NCBI GenBank assembly: GCA_025057315.1
Contig: JANWXW010000050.1
Span: 1 to 64,000, forward strand
Length of the DNA: 64,000 nt
Source: Myxococcota bacterium
GTDB lineage: Bacteria > Myxococcota_A > Polyangia > Palsa-1104 > JAEUJZ01
Direction: 5' to 3'
This document shows, piece after piece, positions 7,473-16,452 of the stretch. Within the stretch, counting starts at the first letter, position 1. Each line of letters begins with the position of its first letter. The translations under genes were made by a program, and so were the position numbers. Below the pieces are notes generated by a model. The model ran no database searches, was not told the DNA's origin, and was given only the letters and a program-made list of their open reading frames with translations.

Positions 7473-8267
7473 ATGAGGCGCACGCGCATCCTGTCCTGCA
7501 CGGTGGGCCTGGTCTTGAGCTCCTGCGGGCCAGCGGACCAGCCCCTCGACGATGAGCTAGCCCGTGTCAACATCAAGGAGGGCACGCCGGCAGATGAATT
7601 CCCAACGGCGTGCATGATCGACATCTTCAACCGCGACGGCAAGCTGGTCTCATTTTGCTCCGGAGCCCTGATTGCTCCTGGCGCGGTGCTCACCGCCGGG
7701 CACTGCGTGGCCGGCTTTCACTCCTTCCGCGTGTACTGTCCCTATCTGCACCGGGAGTCCGTTGGCACGGGCGAGGCATGTCCAAGCTATCACGTCGGCC
7801 TCGCGGGCACCATCGCGCCCACATCAGATGACATCGGCTTGGTGTTCCTAGATGCGCGCATTCCAGCCCGCTACCCGGTGCTGCGCTCCACCCAGCTTCC
7901 CGACGACACCTTGGTGGTCAACGTGGGCCGCGTGCGGGACGGGGTCGTGTCGAAGACGGAGATGTACCGCAGCGCACCGGTGCGCATCCGCGACGGGCGA
8001 AGCATCAACTTCCCCCGCTACTACGTCAGCGTAGACAAGATTCAGAATGGTGACTCTGGCGGTCCGACTTACCGCTACCAGGGGCCCGTACCTGAGCTGG
8101 TGGCCGTCAACAGCGGCGCCGGAGGGGGGATTGCTGTGCTGGCCCGGGTCGATCTGGCGCTGGACTGGATCCGGAATCGAGTAAGCGCCCGCAGCGGCTG
8201 GTCTTTGCCACCCGGCTATCAGCCTCTGACACCACGTCCCCCCAGCCCGGTGGACCTATCGCGCTAG
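7473..8267 (+). CDS. Secreted trypsin-like serine protease, lipoprotein
   Basis: The start at ATG 7473 has GGAGG just upstream; an earlier GTG at 7446 has none. The N-terminus is a lipoprotein signal with lipobox LSSC, so the enzyme should be lipid-anchored on the outer face of a membrane. The S1 triad is visible: LTAGHC (His, about residue 76), DDIGLVFLD (Asp, about 119) and NGDSGGPTY (Ser, about 194). GALIAPGAVLTAGH is the usual start of the trypsin core. It follows the ribosomal operon by 62 nt but has its own ribosome site. Such secreted S1 proteases are common in predatory myxobacteria; the substrate is unknown. Confidence 0.88.
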   Translation: MRRTRILSCTVGLVLSSCGPADQPLDDELARVNIKEGTPADEFPTACMIDIFNRDGKLVSFCSGALIAPGAVLTAGHCVAGFHSFRVYCPYLHRESVGTGEACPSYHVGLAGTIAPTSDDIGLVFLDARIPARYPVLRSTQLPDDTLVVNVGRVRDGVVSKTEMYRSAPVRIRDGRSINFPRYYVSVDKIQNGDSGGPTYRYQGPVPELVAVNSGAGGGIAVLARVDLALDWIRNRVSARSGWSLPPGYQPLTPRPPSPVDLSR

Positions 8268-8296
8268 CTCCCCTTTTCGCCTGTCGTCGGACCCGC

Positions 8297-8302
8297 TACA
8301 TT
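8297..8302 (+). promoter_or_regulatory. Candidate -10 box of dnaB, leaderless
   Basis: TACATT ends 6 nt before the dnaB GTG, with no recognisable ribosome site between. The -35 region is poor. It fits the short-leader pattern seen at other genes here. Confidence 0.3.
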
Positions 8303-8308
8303 GTCGCC

Positions 8309-9715
8309 GTGGCTGCCCTGCCCTTTGAAACCGCCGCGGTGCATGGGACGCCGGGCCGGCGTGTGTTGCCACACAACCTGGAGGCGGAAGAGGCCGTCAT
8401 CGGCGGCATTCTCTTTTCCGGCCGTGCGCTGAACCTGGTGGCAGAACTCCTCGAGCCCAGCGACTTCTACCATCCGGCGCTGCAGGCCATCTTTGAGGCC
8501 ATGCTGGAACTCGACCAGCAGTCGCGGCCGATCGACATCATCACCGTCGCCGAGCAGATGCGCACCAGCGACACGCTGAGCAAGCTCCGCGCCTACGGCG
8601 GAGAGGCCTATCTGGCCCAGCTGGCCAGCAAGATCGCCACCGTCGAGAACATTGCCCATCACGCGCGCATCGTCCGCGACAAGTCCACTGCTCGGCGGCT
8701 CATTATGGCCGCTAGCAGCATCGTGGATAAGGGCTACGCCGAGTATGTTGATGTCGATCGCTATGTGGACGAGGCCCAGCAGGCGGTCTTTGAGGTGGCT
8801 AGCCGCTCGACGCGGCAGAGCTATGAGCCGGTACGCAAGGTCCTCAACACCGCCATCCGTGCGCTCGAACAGCGCTTCAATCGCAAAGAGGCAATCACCG
8901 GCGTACCTTCCGGATACACGCGCTTCGACGAGCTGACGGCAGGGCTGCAGCCGGGGGATCTGATCATTGTGGCCGCACGCCCCTCCATGGGCAAGACCGC
9001 TTTTGTGATGAATTGCGCCCAAAACGCAGCTCTAGACCATGGCATACCGGTGCTCATCTTTTCGCTGGAGATGTCCAAGGAGTCGCTCATTGAGCGCGTG
9101 CTGTGCAGCGAGGCTCGCGTGGACTCACAGCGGCTGCGTGGCGGCTTCTTGGAGACCCGCGACTGGATCAACGTCACCAAAGCAGCCTCCCGCATCTCGG
9201 AGGCACCGATGTGGATCGATGACAGCGGGGCGCCGACCCTGATGGAGATCCGCGCCAAGTGCCGCAGATGGCGCAGCGATCCCACGGTATTCCGCTCGAC
9301 TGGGCCCTCGCTTGGCATGATCGTGGTGGACTACCTTCAGCTCATCCAGGGGCGTCCACAGACCAAGGAGTCGAGCCGCGAGCGGGAAATCAGCGAGATC
9401 TCCCGCGGCCTGAAGGCCCTGGCCAAGGAGCTGTCGCTACCGGTGGTAGCGCTGTCTCAGCTCAACCGCTCCGTCGAGCAGCGCGCCGACAAGCGGCCGC
9501 TGGCCTCCGACCTGCGCGAATCAGGGGCCATCGAGCAGGATGCGGACCTCATCTGCTTCATCTATCGCGACGAGGTGTACAACAAGGACTCGCCCGACCG
9601 CGGCATCGCCGAGATCATCATCGGCAAGCAGCGCAACGGCCCCACAGGGACGGTACGCCTCGCCTTCCAGGCACAGTACACCCGCTTCGAAAACTTGGCG
9701 GAGGGCCGAGAGTAG
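8309..9715 (+). CDS. dnaB: Replicative DNA helicase DnaB
   Basis: Hexameric 5'-3' helicase of the replication fork. The N-terminal domain is typical (RVLPHNLEAEEAVIGGIL). The RecA-like domain has Walker A ARPSMGKTAF near residue 222, followed by FSLEMSKESLIERVL, Walker B MIVVDYLQLIQG, and SQLNRSVEQRADKRP with DLRESGAIEQDADLI. Length of 468 aa is normal, with no intein. GTG 8309 was chosen as the first start after the gap. The position after rplI (here with a protease between) is the widely conserved rpsF-rpsR-rplI-dnaB order. Confidence 0.97.
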   Translation: MAALPFETAAVHGTPGRRVLPHNLEAEEAVIGGILFSGRALNLVAELLEPSDFYHPALQAIFEAMLELDQQSRPIDIITVAEQMRTSDTLSKLRAYGGEAYLAQLASKIATVENIAHHARIVRDKSTARRLIMAASSIVDKGYAEYVDVDRYVDEAQQAVFEVASRSTRQSYEPVRKVLNTAIRALEQRFNRKEAITGVPSGYTRFDELTAGLQPGDLIIVAARPSMGKTAFVMNCAQNAALDHGIPVLIFSLEMSKESLIERVLCSEARVDSQRLRGGFLETRDWINVTKAASRISEAPMWIDDSGAPTLMEIRAKCRRWRSDPTVFRSTGPSLGMIVVDYLQLIQGRPQTKESSREREISEISRGLKALAKELSLPVVALSQLNRSVEQRADKRPLASDLRESGAIEQDADLICFIYRDEVYNKDSPDRGIAEIIIGKQRNGPTGTVRLAFQAQYTRFENLAEGRE

Positions 9716-9746
9716 GGGGAAGAGCCGGCCTGCTACGAGGCCGCCA

Positions 9747-11576
9747 TCACTCGGCAGCAGCAGCCTTTTCTGCTCGCTTGCGCGCGCTGTGGTCGAGGAT
9801 GCGCTTGCGCAGCCGGATCGCTTTGGGGGTCACTTCCACCAGCTCGTCGTCGTTGATAAACTCCAGCGCCGCCTCCAGGGTCATGATGCGCGGCGGCGTG
9901 AGAAACAGCTTTTCATCTGCGGCCGTGGTGCGAATGTTGGTCAGCTTCTTGGCGCGCGAGGGGTTCACCACCAGGTCGTTGTCGCGCGAGTGCATCCCGA
10001 TGATCTGGCCCCCATAGACCTTTTCGCCCGGACCGAGAAACAACGTCCCTCGCTCCTGGAGATAAAACAGCGCATAGGTGTTGGTTTCCCCCGCCTCCTG
10101 GGCGATAAGGACCCCGTTCTGCCGCCCCTTGATCGGTCCGGCGTACGGGCCGTATTCGCGAAAGGCGTGGTTGAGAAGACCCGTGCCGCGGGTATCGGTG
10201 AGAAACTCGCTGCGGTACCCGATGAGCCCGCGAGAGGGGATGAGAAACTCCATACGGGTCCGTCCAGGCCCGGCCGGTCCCATCTCGCGCAGACGACCAC
10301 CCCGCCGGCCGACCTTCTCGATGACGATGCCAGCGTAACCCTCGTCTACATCGACGATCAGGTCCTCATATGGCTCCAGGCGAGAGCCATCTTCCGCCTC
10401 CTGAAAGATCACCTGCGGCTGGGACACGCACAGCTCGTAGCCCTCGCGGCGCATGGTCTCGATCAGCACCGACAGGTGGAGCTCGCCACGACCGGAAACC
10501 CGAAACGTGTCGGGCTGGTCGGTGTCCTCGACACGCAGGGCGACATTGGACTTTACCTCCCGCAGAAGGCGTTCGCGCAAATTGCGCGTGGTCACAAAGC
10601 GTCCCTCGGTGCCAGCAAAGGGGCCGTTGTTGGCCATCAACTGCATGGTGATCGTCGGTTCGTCCACCGCCATCGGCGGCAGCACACGTGGCTCCTCGAT
10701 GGAGGTGATCGTCTCGCCGACACTCAGCTCGGCCATCCCTGTCACCGCGACGATGTCGCCTGCCAGCGACTCGGCGACTTCAAATCGGCGCAGCCCCTGA
10801 AAGGCCAGCAGCTTCTGCACGCGGAATATCTCCCTTTGCCCATCCTTGTGCACACACAGCAGACGGTCGCCGGTGGCGATGCGCCCGCTGAGGATGCGTC
10901 CGATGCCGACGTAGCCCAGGTAGTCGTCATAGTCCAGCGTCGCCACCTGCATGCACAGCGGCTGGTCTACATTTGCCTCCGGCGGCGGCACCCGTTCCAG
11001 GATCAGGTCCAGCAGGGGACCCAGGTCCTGCGGCGGATCGCTCGGGTCGAGGACCGCGTAGCCATGGCGGCCCGAGGCGAAGATGACCGGGAAGTCGAGC
11101 TGGGCATCGCTGGCACCCAGCGCGCAAAACAGATCGAATACCGCATCGACGGTGCCGCGAGGGTTGCAGCCGCTGCGGTCGATCTTGTTGATGACCACGA
11201 TGGGGCACAGGCCCAACGCCAGGGCCTTGCGCGTGACAAAGCGCGTCTGCGGCAGCGGCCCCTCAAAGGCATCCACCAGCAGCAAGACCGAGTCTACCAT
11301 GCGCAGCACCCGCTCCACCTCGCCACCGAAGTCAGCGTGTCCCGGTGTGTCGACGATGTTGATGCGCGTGCCCCGCCAGGTGATGGCCGTGCACTTAGAC
11401 ACGATGGTGATGCCGCGCTCGCGCTCCAGTTCTCCATAGTCGAGAGCACACTCGTGCACCACCTCACCCGGCCGGAACGCGCCAGCCTGCTTGAGCAGGG
11501 CGTCGACCAGAGTGGTCTTGCCGTGATCTACATGGGCCACAATGGCAATGTTGCGGACGTCGCTGCGCGGGGGCAT
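9747..11576 (-). CDS. typA: Translational GTPase TypA/BipA
   Basis: Ribosome-associated GTPase involved in stress adaptation and 50S assembly. G motifs are clear: G1 [10 protein letters not shown] at residue 14, G2 ERERGITI, G3 [11 protein letters not shown]4 NKIDR. The EF-G-like domains follow, then the TypA-specific C-terminal region ([39 protein letters not shown]). Full length at 609 aa. It is convergent with dnaB across 31 nt. Confidence 0.97.
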   Translation of the reverse strand: MPPRSDVRNIAIVAHVDHGKTTLVDALLKQAGAFRPGEVVHECALDYGELERERGITIVSKCTAITWRGTRINIVDTPGHADFGGEVERVLRMVDSVLLLVDAFEGPLPQTRFVTRKALALGLCPIVVINKIDRSGCNPRGTVDAVFDLFCALGASDAQLDFPVIFASGRHGYAVLDPSDPPQDLGPLLDLILERVPPPEANVDQPLCMQVATLDYDDYLGYVGIGRILSGRIATGDRLLCVHKDGQREIFRVQKLLAFQGLRRFEVAESLAGDIVAVTGMAELSVGETITSIEEPRVLPPMAVDEPTITMQLMANNGPFAGTEGRFVTTRNLRERLLREVKSNVALRVEDTDQPDTFRVSGRGELHLSVLIETMRREGYELCVSQPQVIFQEAEDGSRLEPYEDLIVDVDEGYAGIVIEKVGRRGGRLREMGPAGPGRTRMEFLIPSRGLIGYRSEFLTDTRGTGLLNHAFREYGPYAGPIKGRQNGVLIAQEAGETNTYALFYLQERGTLFLGPGEKVYGGQIIGMHSRDNDLVVNPSRAKKLTNIRTTAADEKLFLTPPRIMTLEAALEFINDDELVEVTPKAIRLRKRILDHSARKRAEKAAAAE

Positions 11577-11597
11577 AGAAAGGACACCTCGGGGTGC

Positions 11598-12485
11598 TCA
11601 GCGGCGGTCGTCCCGCCTCTTTGTGGCGCGGAATAGCCAGCTCTGACCCTCTTGGCCCACGGGCTCCACAGACAGATGCTCTAGAGACAGCTCGACCAGT
11701 CGCCCCCGGACACGTACCCACAGCCGTTCCAGGTTCTCCTCGAAGCGTTCGATGCTGCAGCGGCCGAAGGTGGGATGCTCCAGCCAGTCTCCCCGGCGGG
11801 GGGAGGGGGCCTCTGGTCCCTCCTGGGAGCGCGAGGCGCGCTGGACGGCGGCCCAATCCAGCGAGGGTGAGGCCGGCGATGCGGGGGGCCGCGGGGTGGC
11901 AGCCAGCGGCGCAGCGACCGCAGTGGGAAGGGGCTCGCCAGATGGCACCGGCTCGACGGCAGACCTGGTTCCTTCCGGCCGCTGCGCCTGGACGGAGGAC
12001 GAGGCCTGGGAGGACGAGGCCTCAACGGTCGGTGGTGGGGCAGGCCGCAGCTCCGTCCATGTCTCCAGCCCGGTGGCTCGGTCGGTGCCTCGGCAAACGA
12101 TAAGATCCGCAAAGGCCACCACCACCACCTCGGCCAGCAGCACCGAGCCCGCATGGACCAACCCAGCAAAGACCTGCACGCCGTTGTCGCTTTCCCGCGA
12201 CAGGACTGCCCGCGCGGCGACGTGCGGCGTGCCCTCCTGCTCGGCGACAGTTCCCTGCAGAGACACCAGCTGCAGCGGTCCGGCGAGCCGTCGCGGCGGG
12301 CGCAGGCAGCGAGCGGCCGGATCGTAGTCCACCAATTCCACCTCCTCCAGCCACCCCCCGGCATGCACCTGACCGGAGCGGACACCAGCTGCCCTGCAGG
12401 CATCGGCAATGCCTCGCAGCAGATCGCTGCCGCGATCCAGGCGCAAGAGCAAGCGTCGGCTGTGCTGGCTGACGGCGGTGATCAC
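11598..12485 (-). CDS. PPC (DUF296) domain DNA-binding-type protein
   Basis: The PPC/DUF296 core runs from about residue 8 to 125 (RLLLRLDRGSDLLRGI, LQLVSLQGTVAEQEGTPHV, VFAGLVHAGSVLLAEVVVVAF). A long Pro/Ser/Ala linker (about 140-235) follows, then a small beta-rich tail domain (LEHPTFGRCSIERFEENLERL, LVELSLEHLSVEPVG). In plants PPC domains trimerise and bind DNA with an AT-hook; no AT-hook is visible here. The start is uncertain: GTG 12485 keeps only the folded part, while ATG 12560 would add 25 residues but overlaps the TATAAT of the divergent gene. It lies 22 nt upstream of typA and is probably cotranscribed. Confidence 0.75.
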   Translation of the reverse strand: MITAVSQHSRRLLLRLDRGSDLLRGIADACRAAGVRSGQVHAGGWLEEVELVDYDPAARCLRPPRRLAGPLQLVSLQGTVAEQEGTPHVAARAVLSRESDNGVQVFAGLVHAGSVLLAEVVVVAFADLIVCRGTDRATGLETWTELRPAPPPTVEASSSQASSSVQAQRPEGTRSAVEPVPSGEPLPTAVAAPLAATPRPPASPASPSLDWAAVQRASRSQEGPEAPSPRRGDWLEHPTFGRCSIERFEENLERLWVRVRGRLVELSLEHLSVEPVGQEGQSWLFRATKRRDDRR

Positions 12486-12559
12486 GTGGGACCCTGTAGG
12501 GAAGAAATCTATAGCACACCCCGCGGCGGCCTGGCGGAGGCGGTCACCGCCTTGGGGCA

Positions 12560-12565
12560 TATAAT
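12560..12565 (+). promoter_or_regulatory. Perfect TATAAT before 12592
   Basis: A consensus -10 box 26 nt before the start of the methyltransferase-like gene. This would give a leader of about 20 nt containing AGGAGG. No clear -35 box is seen. Confidence 0.45.
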
Positions 12566-12591
12566 AGAACAATGAGCCCCAGGAGGATCCC

Positions 12592-13359
12592 ATGCAGGAG
12601 GTGCTCGAGCGCGCCACGGGGCCGAGCGGAGAGGAGATGGAACTTCGCCGGCACGAAGGCGGCTTCGTGGTGGTGCGTGACGGGCAAGTGGTGCTCGCCA
12701 GCGCCGCGCGGCGGTCGGAGCGAGAGCTGGTGCGCTTCGGCCTGGCCCACCTGCAGGACCGCAACGACGTGACCGTGCTGCTCGGGGGGCTGGGCATGGG
12801 CCACACCCTGAGCGCGCTCCTGGATGAGCCGTGTGTGGCCCGGGTGGACGTGGTGGAGCAGAGCGCCGCGATCGTCCAGTGGAACCGCACCTACCTGTCG
12901 GTGCTGCACAATCGGCCGCCGCTGGCCGACGAGCGCGTGCACGTGCACACGACCGAGTTTACACTCTATTTGCGCCGCCTGCTGGAGGGCAAGCAAGACG
13001 GTCCACCACCGACCCATGGCGGCCACTTCCTTGCCGTGGTGCTGGACCTGGACAATGGCCCGAGCGTACTGTGGCAAACGAGCAACGGGTTGCTCTACAC
13101 CCCCCAGGGACTGGCCCTGCTAGAGGAGGTGCTGCGCCCGGGGGGCGTCCTGTCGCTGTGGTCAGAGCGGCGGGAACCGGAGCTGATGCAGGCCCTTAGG
13201 CTCCGTTTCCAGAACCTGGCCGAGATTGCGATCCCGGTAGACCTACCGAATCAAGGTCTAGACTACCTGTACCGCGGACGGCGCGGCGCCCTACCCAAGA
13301 CAACCAGCGAGCCGGGGGCGAGCTCCCGGTCGAGCAACGGCCACAGCGGCCGCAACTGA
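12592..13359 (+). CDS. Spermidine synthase-like SAM-fold protein
   Basis: ATG 12592 has AGGAGG 6 nt upstream. Rossmann SAM-fold: motif I VLLGGLGMGHTLSALL, acidic loop VDVVEQSAAIVQWNR, and the strand before the active site FLAVVLDLDNGPSVLW, followed by LYTPQGLALLEEVLRPGGVLSLW. This is the layout of the PABS (polyamine synthase) group. The short N-terminus and GGLGMG in place of the usual GGGDG mean aminopropyl transfer is not certain. The polyamine gene speH lies 3.5 kb away, which fits a polyamine role but does not prove it. The C-terminal tail is Ser/Gly-rich. Confidence 0.75.
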   Translation: MQEVLERATGPSGEEMELRRHEGGFVVVRDGQVVLASAARRSERELVRFGLAHLQDRNDVTVLLGGLGMGHTLSALLDEPCVARVDVVEQSAAIVQWNRTYLSVLHNRPPLADERVHVHTTEFTLYLRRLLEGKQDGPPPTHGGHFLAVVLDLDNGPSVLWQTSNGLLYTPQGLALLEEVLRPGGVLSLWSERREPELMQALRLRFQNLAEIAIPVDLPNQGLDYLYRGRRGALPKTTSEPGASSRSSNGHSGRN

Positions 13360-13381
13360 ATGCATCCGGACGGGCGCTGCC

Positions 13382-14698
13382 TCACAGCGGCTCCGACCAG
13401 CGCAGGAAGCGGCTCAGCACACGCGTCATGGGCGCCGGGTCGCGGCTGCCTGCCATCTCGCGGGCCGAGTGCATGCTCAGCATGGGGTTGCCCACATCGA
13501 CGGTGCGAATGCCCAGACGTGCCGCTGTGATCGGGCCGATGGTGGAGCCACAAGGCAGGTCCGTGCGGTGCACATAGTGCTGCACCGGCACTTCTTCTTG
13601 CTGGCATAGCTCGGCAAACAGGGCTGCTGTGCGGGCGCAGGTGGCATAGCGCTGCTGGCTGTTGATCTTGATGACCGGACCCCCGTTCAGCACCGGCTTG
13701 TGGCGTGGCTCGTGGCGGTCGGCATGGTTGGGATGGACTGCATGGGCCATGTCGGCGGAGATGCACAGCGATGCCGCCACCGCCTGATGGTAGGCATCAC
13801 GCCCGTAGCCCTGGCTGAGCAGGATGCGCTCCAGCACCGCCGGCAGCAGCGGGGAGGCAGCTCCGTGCGCGCTGCCACTGCCCACCTCCTCATGGTCAAA
13901 CAGCACAATGAGCGGCACCACAGCTGCCTCGGGCGGCAGCTCACCAAGCTGCAGGAGCGCCGTCAGCGCCGCATGGCACATCGCCAGGTTGTCCAGCCGC
14001 GGCGCGAATAGGAACTCCCCGCCAAGGCCCCCGATGGTGGGCGGGCTGATGTCATGGAGCATGAGGTCGAGGCCCAGCACCTGCTCTGGGCGCAGACCCA
14101 GCTCCGCGGCGCAGAGCCGGACCACTGGGTCAGGCCCATCGGCCATCCCCGCCTCGAGTGCGAGGACCGGGGCCATATGCTCCTGCTTGTTTAGGATGAG
14201 ACCGCGCTCGTTGACCTCGCGGTCCAGATGGATGGCCAGCTGCGGCAGGCGGCACAGGGGTCGGTCGATGTGCACCAGCTGGCACACCAGACGACCTCTA
14301 TCGTCGCGGACGACCACGCGGCCAGCGAGCCCCAGATCGCGGTCCAGCCACGAGTTGAGCAGGGCCCCACCATATACCTCGACCCCCAGCTGGATGTAGC
14401 CCTCCTTCCTGTAGGCGGGGCGCGGCTTGAGGCGCAGGTTGGGGCTGTCGGTGTGGGCGCCGATAATGCGGAAGGCACGCGGGCGCTCTGGCAGGATGAA
14501 GGCAACCAGTGTCCCGTCGGCGCGTTGGAGGTAGTAGCGGCCAGGCCGTAGCTGTTGCCAGCTGGATTCTTCGTCAAGCAGTGCAAACCCGGCGGCCCGC
14601 AGGCGCTGCGCTGCGCTGTCCACGGCGTGGTAGGGAGTGGGCGAGCGCCGGATGAACTCCAGCAGGTCGACGGTGATGGGGTCGGTAGGAGTCAGCAT
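13382..14698 (-). CDS. apeB: M18 family aspartyl aminopeptidase
   Basis: Cytosolic dinuclear-zinc aminopeptidase of the DAP/ApeB family (438 aa, usual size). Zinc-site motifs: GAHTDSPNLRLKPRP (first His and catalytic Asp), LIVLFDHEEVGSGSAHGA (Glu pair), the metal Asp in the loop SISADMAHAVHPNH, and a late His in YVHRTDLPCGSTIGPI. The N-terminus (LLEFIRRSPTPYHAVDSAAQRL) is typical. It removes N-terminal acidic or other residues from peptides, probably in peptide turnover. Convergent with the gene at 12592, 22 nt apart. No promoter-like element is seen right before its ATG. Confidence 0.93.
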   Translation of the reverse strand: MLTPTDPITVDLLEFIRRSPTPYHAVDSAAQRLRAAGFALLDEESSWQQLRPGRYYLQRADGTLVAFILPERPRAFRIIGAHTDSPNLRLKPRPAYRKEGYIQLGVEVYGGALLNSWLDRDLGLAGRVVVRDDRGRLVCQLVHIDRPLCRLPQLAIHLDREVNERGLILNKQEHMAPVLALEAGMADGPDPVVRLCAAELGLRPEQVLGLDLMLHDISPPTIGGLGGEFLFAPRLDNLAMCHAALTALLQLGELPPEAAVVPLIVLFDHEEVGSGSAHGAASPLLPAVLERILLSQGYGRDAYHQAVAASLCISADMAHAVHPNHADRHEPRHKPVLNGGPVIKINSQQRYATCARTAALFAELCQQEEVPVQHYVHRTDLPCGSTIGPITAARLGIRTVDVGNPMLSMHSAREMAGSRDPAPMTRVLSRFLRWSEPL

Positions 14699-14867
14699 GG
14701 GGCGCTGCAGAGCTCATGGGGTGAGTGTCGTCTCCGAGGAGCAAGAACAGAAGCCCTCCAGCCCCCCATGGCGGGCACGGCTGCCGGCAACCACGGCAGA
14801 GACCAGGGGGCGGTCGGCATGGCTCCATCGATAGCCCAGCCTAGCATCAGCAAAAGCATGGTCAGCC

Positions 14868-14916
14868 GCAAAAGGCCCAAAAAGCAAAACAAAAAAGCAA
14901 AAAAGAAAAGAAAAAG
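14868..14916 (+). other. A-rich tract upstream of the tRNA-Gly promoter
   Basis: About 49 nt composed almost wholly of A with scattered G and C, in an otherwise GC-rich genome, lying directly before the -35 box of tRNA-Gly. It resembles an UP element bound by the RNA polymerase alpha subunit. Elsewhere in 14699-14917 nothing is recognisable. Confidence 0.6.
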
Positions 14917-14917
14917 G

Positions 14918-14946
14918 TTGACGTGTCCACCAAAACAAGTAACACT
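14918..14946 (+). promoter_or_regulatory. Promoter of tRNA-Gly
   Basis: TTGACG (14918-14923) and AACACT (14941-14946) are separated by 17 nt; the mature tRNA begins 13 nt further on. The strong -35 box plus the A-rich tract upstream suits a stable-RNA promoter. Confidence 0.6.
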
Positions 14947-14959
14947 GCGTTCTCGCTTT

Positions 14960-15031
14960 GCGGGAGTAACTCAGTGGTAGAGTGCCACCTTGCCAAGGTG
15001 GACGTCGCGGGTTCAAGTCCCGTCTCCCGCT
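14960..15031 (+). tRNA. tRNA-Gly (anticodon GCC)
   Basis: Acceptor GCGGGAG/CTCCCGC (14960-14966 with 15024-15030), D-arm CTCAGTGGTAGAG, anticodon loop TTGCCAA with GCC, T-arm GGGTTCAAGTCCC. CCA is not encoded. A short GC hairpin (15053-15067, CCCCC/GGGGG) lies 22 nt downstream but has no T-run. Confidence 0.96.
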
Positions 15032-16166
15032 CCTCATTCCCTCTCTCAGCAGCCCCCGAGGAGGGGGTCGCTTCAGGGCACCGCCCCATGGGGAGGCAGC
15101 CCAGCGTGAATGGGTAGGGGAGGCGTGGGCCAACCAGAGCGTAACATGGCGGGCCAAGGTGCAACTTGCTACCCCGCGAGGCGCGCGGCTTCTTCGATCG
15201 GTCGAGCGTGCCATCGGCCGGCCGCCAAGGGGGGCGTCGTCTGGGTGAATCCCAATCCGGCCTGAGAGGGGGGCAAGACGAGACGGGGGCGTGGGTGGCT
15301 GACCATGGCCCCGGCCAGAGCCCCGATCGGGATCCCCACGTTGCCTGGAGATCAGGCGGAGATTGAAAGGATCGCGCTGCACTTTTTTGCGCAGAGCCAA
15401 GGCCGGCTTACATGAGCCCCGCAGGACATGCGCCGTGCCGTGGAGCTCTTGCTGACCAGGCCATTCGACCCCGAACGCCCAAGAAGGTGGTGGGCCTGTT
15501 GGGCCCAGCCGCTTGCTGGCTCCGGCCGCCCATGCTCGAGCCGGTTCAGAGGGCTGACTGTGTGGCGGCTGCCGAGGAGTTGCGCGGGGCGAGCCCACCC
15601 CGGGTGACCCGGTTGCACAAATACCCGGCGGCCAACCGCTGGCTGCCCATGCCATCCAGGGGACCGGTCGTGCCCTCTATGCACTCAAGCACCGGCTTGC
15701 CGCGGGGTCGGCGTACGAGATCCAGGCGGCGCTCGCGCCGCTCGACCCCGCTCGGCCCCGATGAGCTCCCTGCCCGCCGGGTCCCGCCTTGCTCCCTGCA
15801 CGGCGGCTTGTCATGGCCCTATGGCAGGCTGTCTCGGGATGCACCCGACGGACCGGCCGCGGGAGCCGACCCGTGTTGCCGCCAGGGCGGCGTGGCCTCG
15901 CCAGATGCCTCGGGGCCCAGCTTGACCCCTGTGCAGATCAGAGCCCCCAAAGCAGACCGCGCCTCCAGGCCGCACCCAGACCCTGTCCGCCGTACCCTCG
16001 AGGGAGAGACCGGAGGCAGGCCGGGAACACGCCGGGAAGATATGCCGCTTGTGATGGGTATTATTGGTTGATTGGAGCTGCTGTTGAGTGCTCTGGGGGG
16101 GCGTTGGCCACGCTCTCCCACATCCTGTGTTCTGTCCCCAGGCCAAGGGGGGAAAGGAGAACGAAG
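15032..16166. other. 1.1-kb spacer without a convincing gene, possibly decayed
   Basis: No open frame here has a ribosome site plus family-like composition. Short protein-like pieces lie in different frames: 15305-15415 (ending DQAEIERIALHFFAQSQGRLT), 15429-15486 (MRRAVELLLTRPFDPERP) and about 15646-15762 (ALYALKHRLAAGSAYEIQ then AALAPLDPARPR). They share a direction and could be remnants of one frameshifted gene. The last piece vaguely resembles the end of DUF2267 proteins, at low confidence. The rest is featureless GC-rich sequence. Confidence 0.3.
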
Positions 16167-16426
16167 ATGAGCAAGAGCCAGGGCGGAGGCAGCAGAGAGG
16201 GGAACCCGTTTGCAGACGTCGGCGGGAACTGGCCGAGCAAGACGGGAAACCCGTCGGGCAAGGGCCGTGGCAACAACCCCCCGGGCGGGGGGGGAGCAAG
16301 AGCCGGGGCGGAGGCAGTAGAGAGGGGAACCCGTTTGCAGACGTCGGTGGGAACTGGCCGAGCAAGACGGGAAACCCGTCGGGTAAGGGCCGTGGCAACA
16401 ACCCCCCGCGCAGCAGCAGGAAGTAA
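16167..16426 (+). pseudogene. Tandemly duplicated Gly/Asn-rich peptide gene, frameshifted at a G8 run
   Basis: ATG 16167 has an excellent ribosome site (AAGGAG, 16154-16159). The first unit of about 38 residues (SKSQGGGSREGNPFADV, then GGNWPSKTGNPSGKG and RGNNPP) is followed by an eight-G run (16287-16294), after which the frame is lost. One nucleotide frame over, a second nearly identical unit (SKSRGGGSREGNPFADV onward) starts at 16295 and ends RSSRK and TAA at 16424-16426. Adding one G, or removing two, would fuse both units into one protein of about 85 residues. The DNA repeats are about 118 bp and nearly identical, differing mostly at silent positions. This could be slippage, a sequencing error or real inactivation. 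No known family is recognised. It is hydrophilic with no signal peptide or Cys. Confidence 0.6.
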
Positions 16427-16452
16427 CACCGGGTGGCATCCCTGGGATGCAA

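Noticed and set aside
8297..8302. Strong dnaB promoter
   Set aside because: The -10 box fits the leaderless pattern but the -35 is poor, so I list it only at low confidence and do not claim a separate strong promoter.
9540..11636. A 698-residue plus-strand frame opposite typA
   Set aside because: It mirrors the TypA coding sequence exactly, has no motifs and starts inside dnaB.
15053..15067. Intrinsic terminator of tRNA-Gly
   Set aside because: The CCCCC/GGGGG hairpin is short and has no T-run; kept only as a remark in the tRNA entry.
14714..15655. Minus-strand frame with a hydrophobic FSFLFCFFVLLFG stretch
   Set aside because: The stretch is just the reverse reading of the A-rich tract, and the frame runs across the tRNA-Gly gene.
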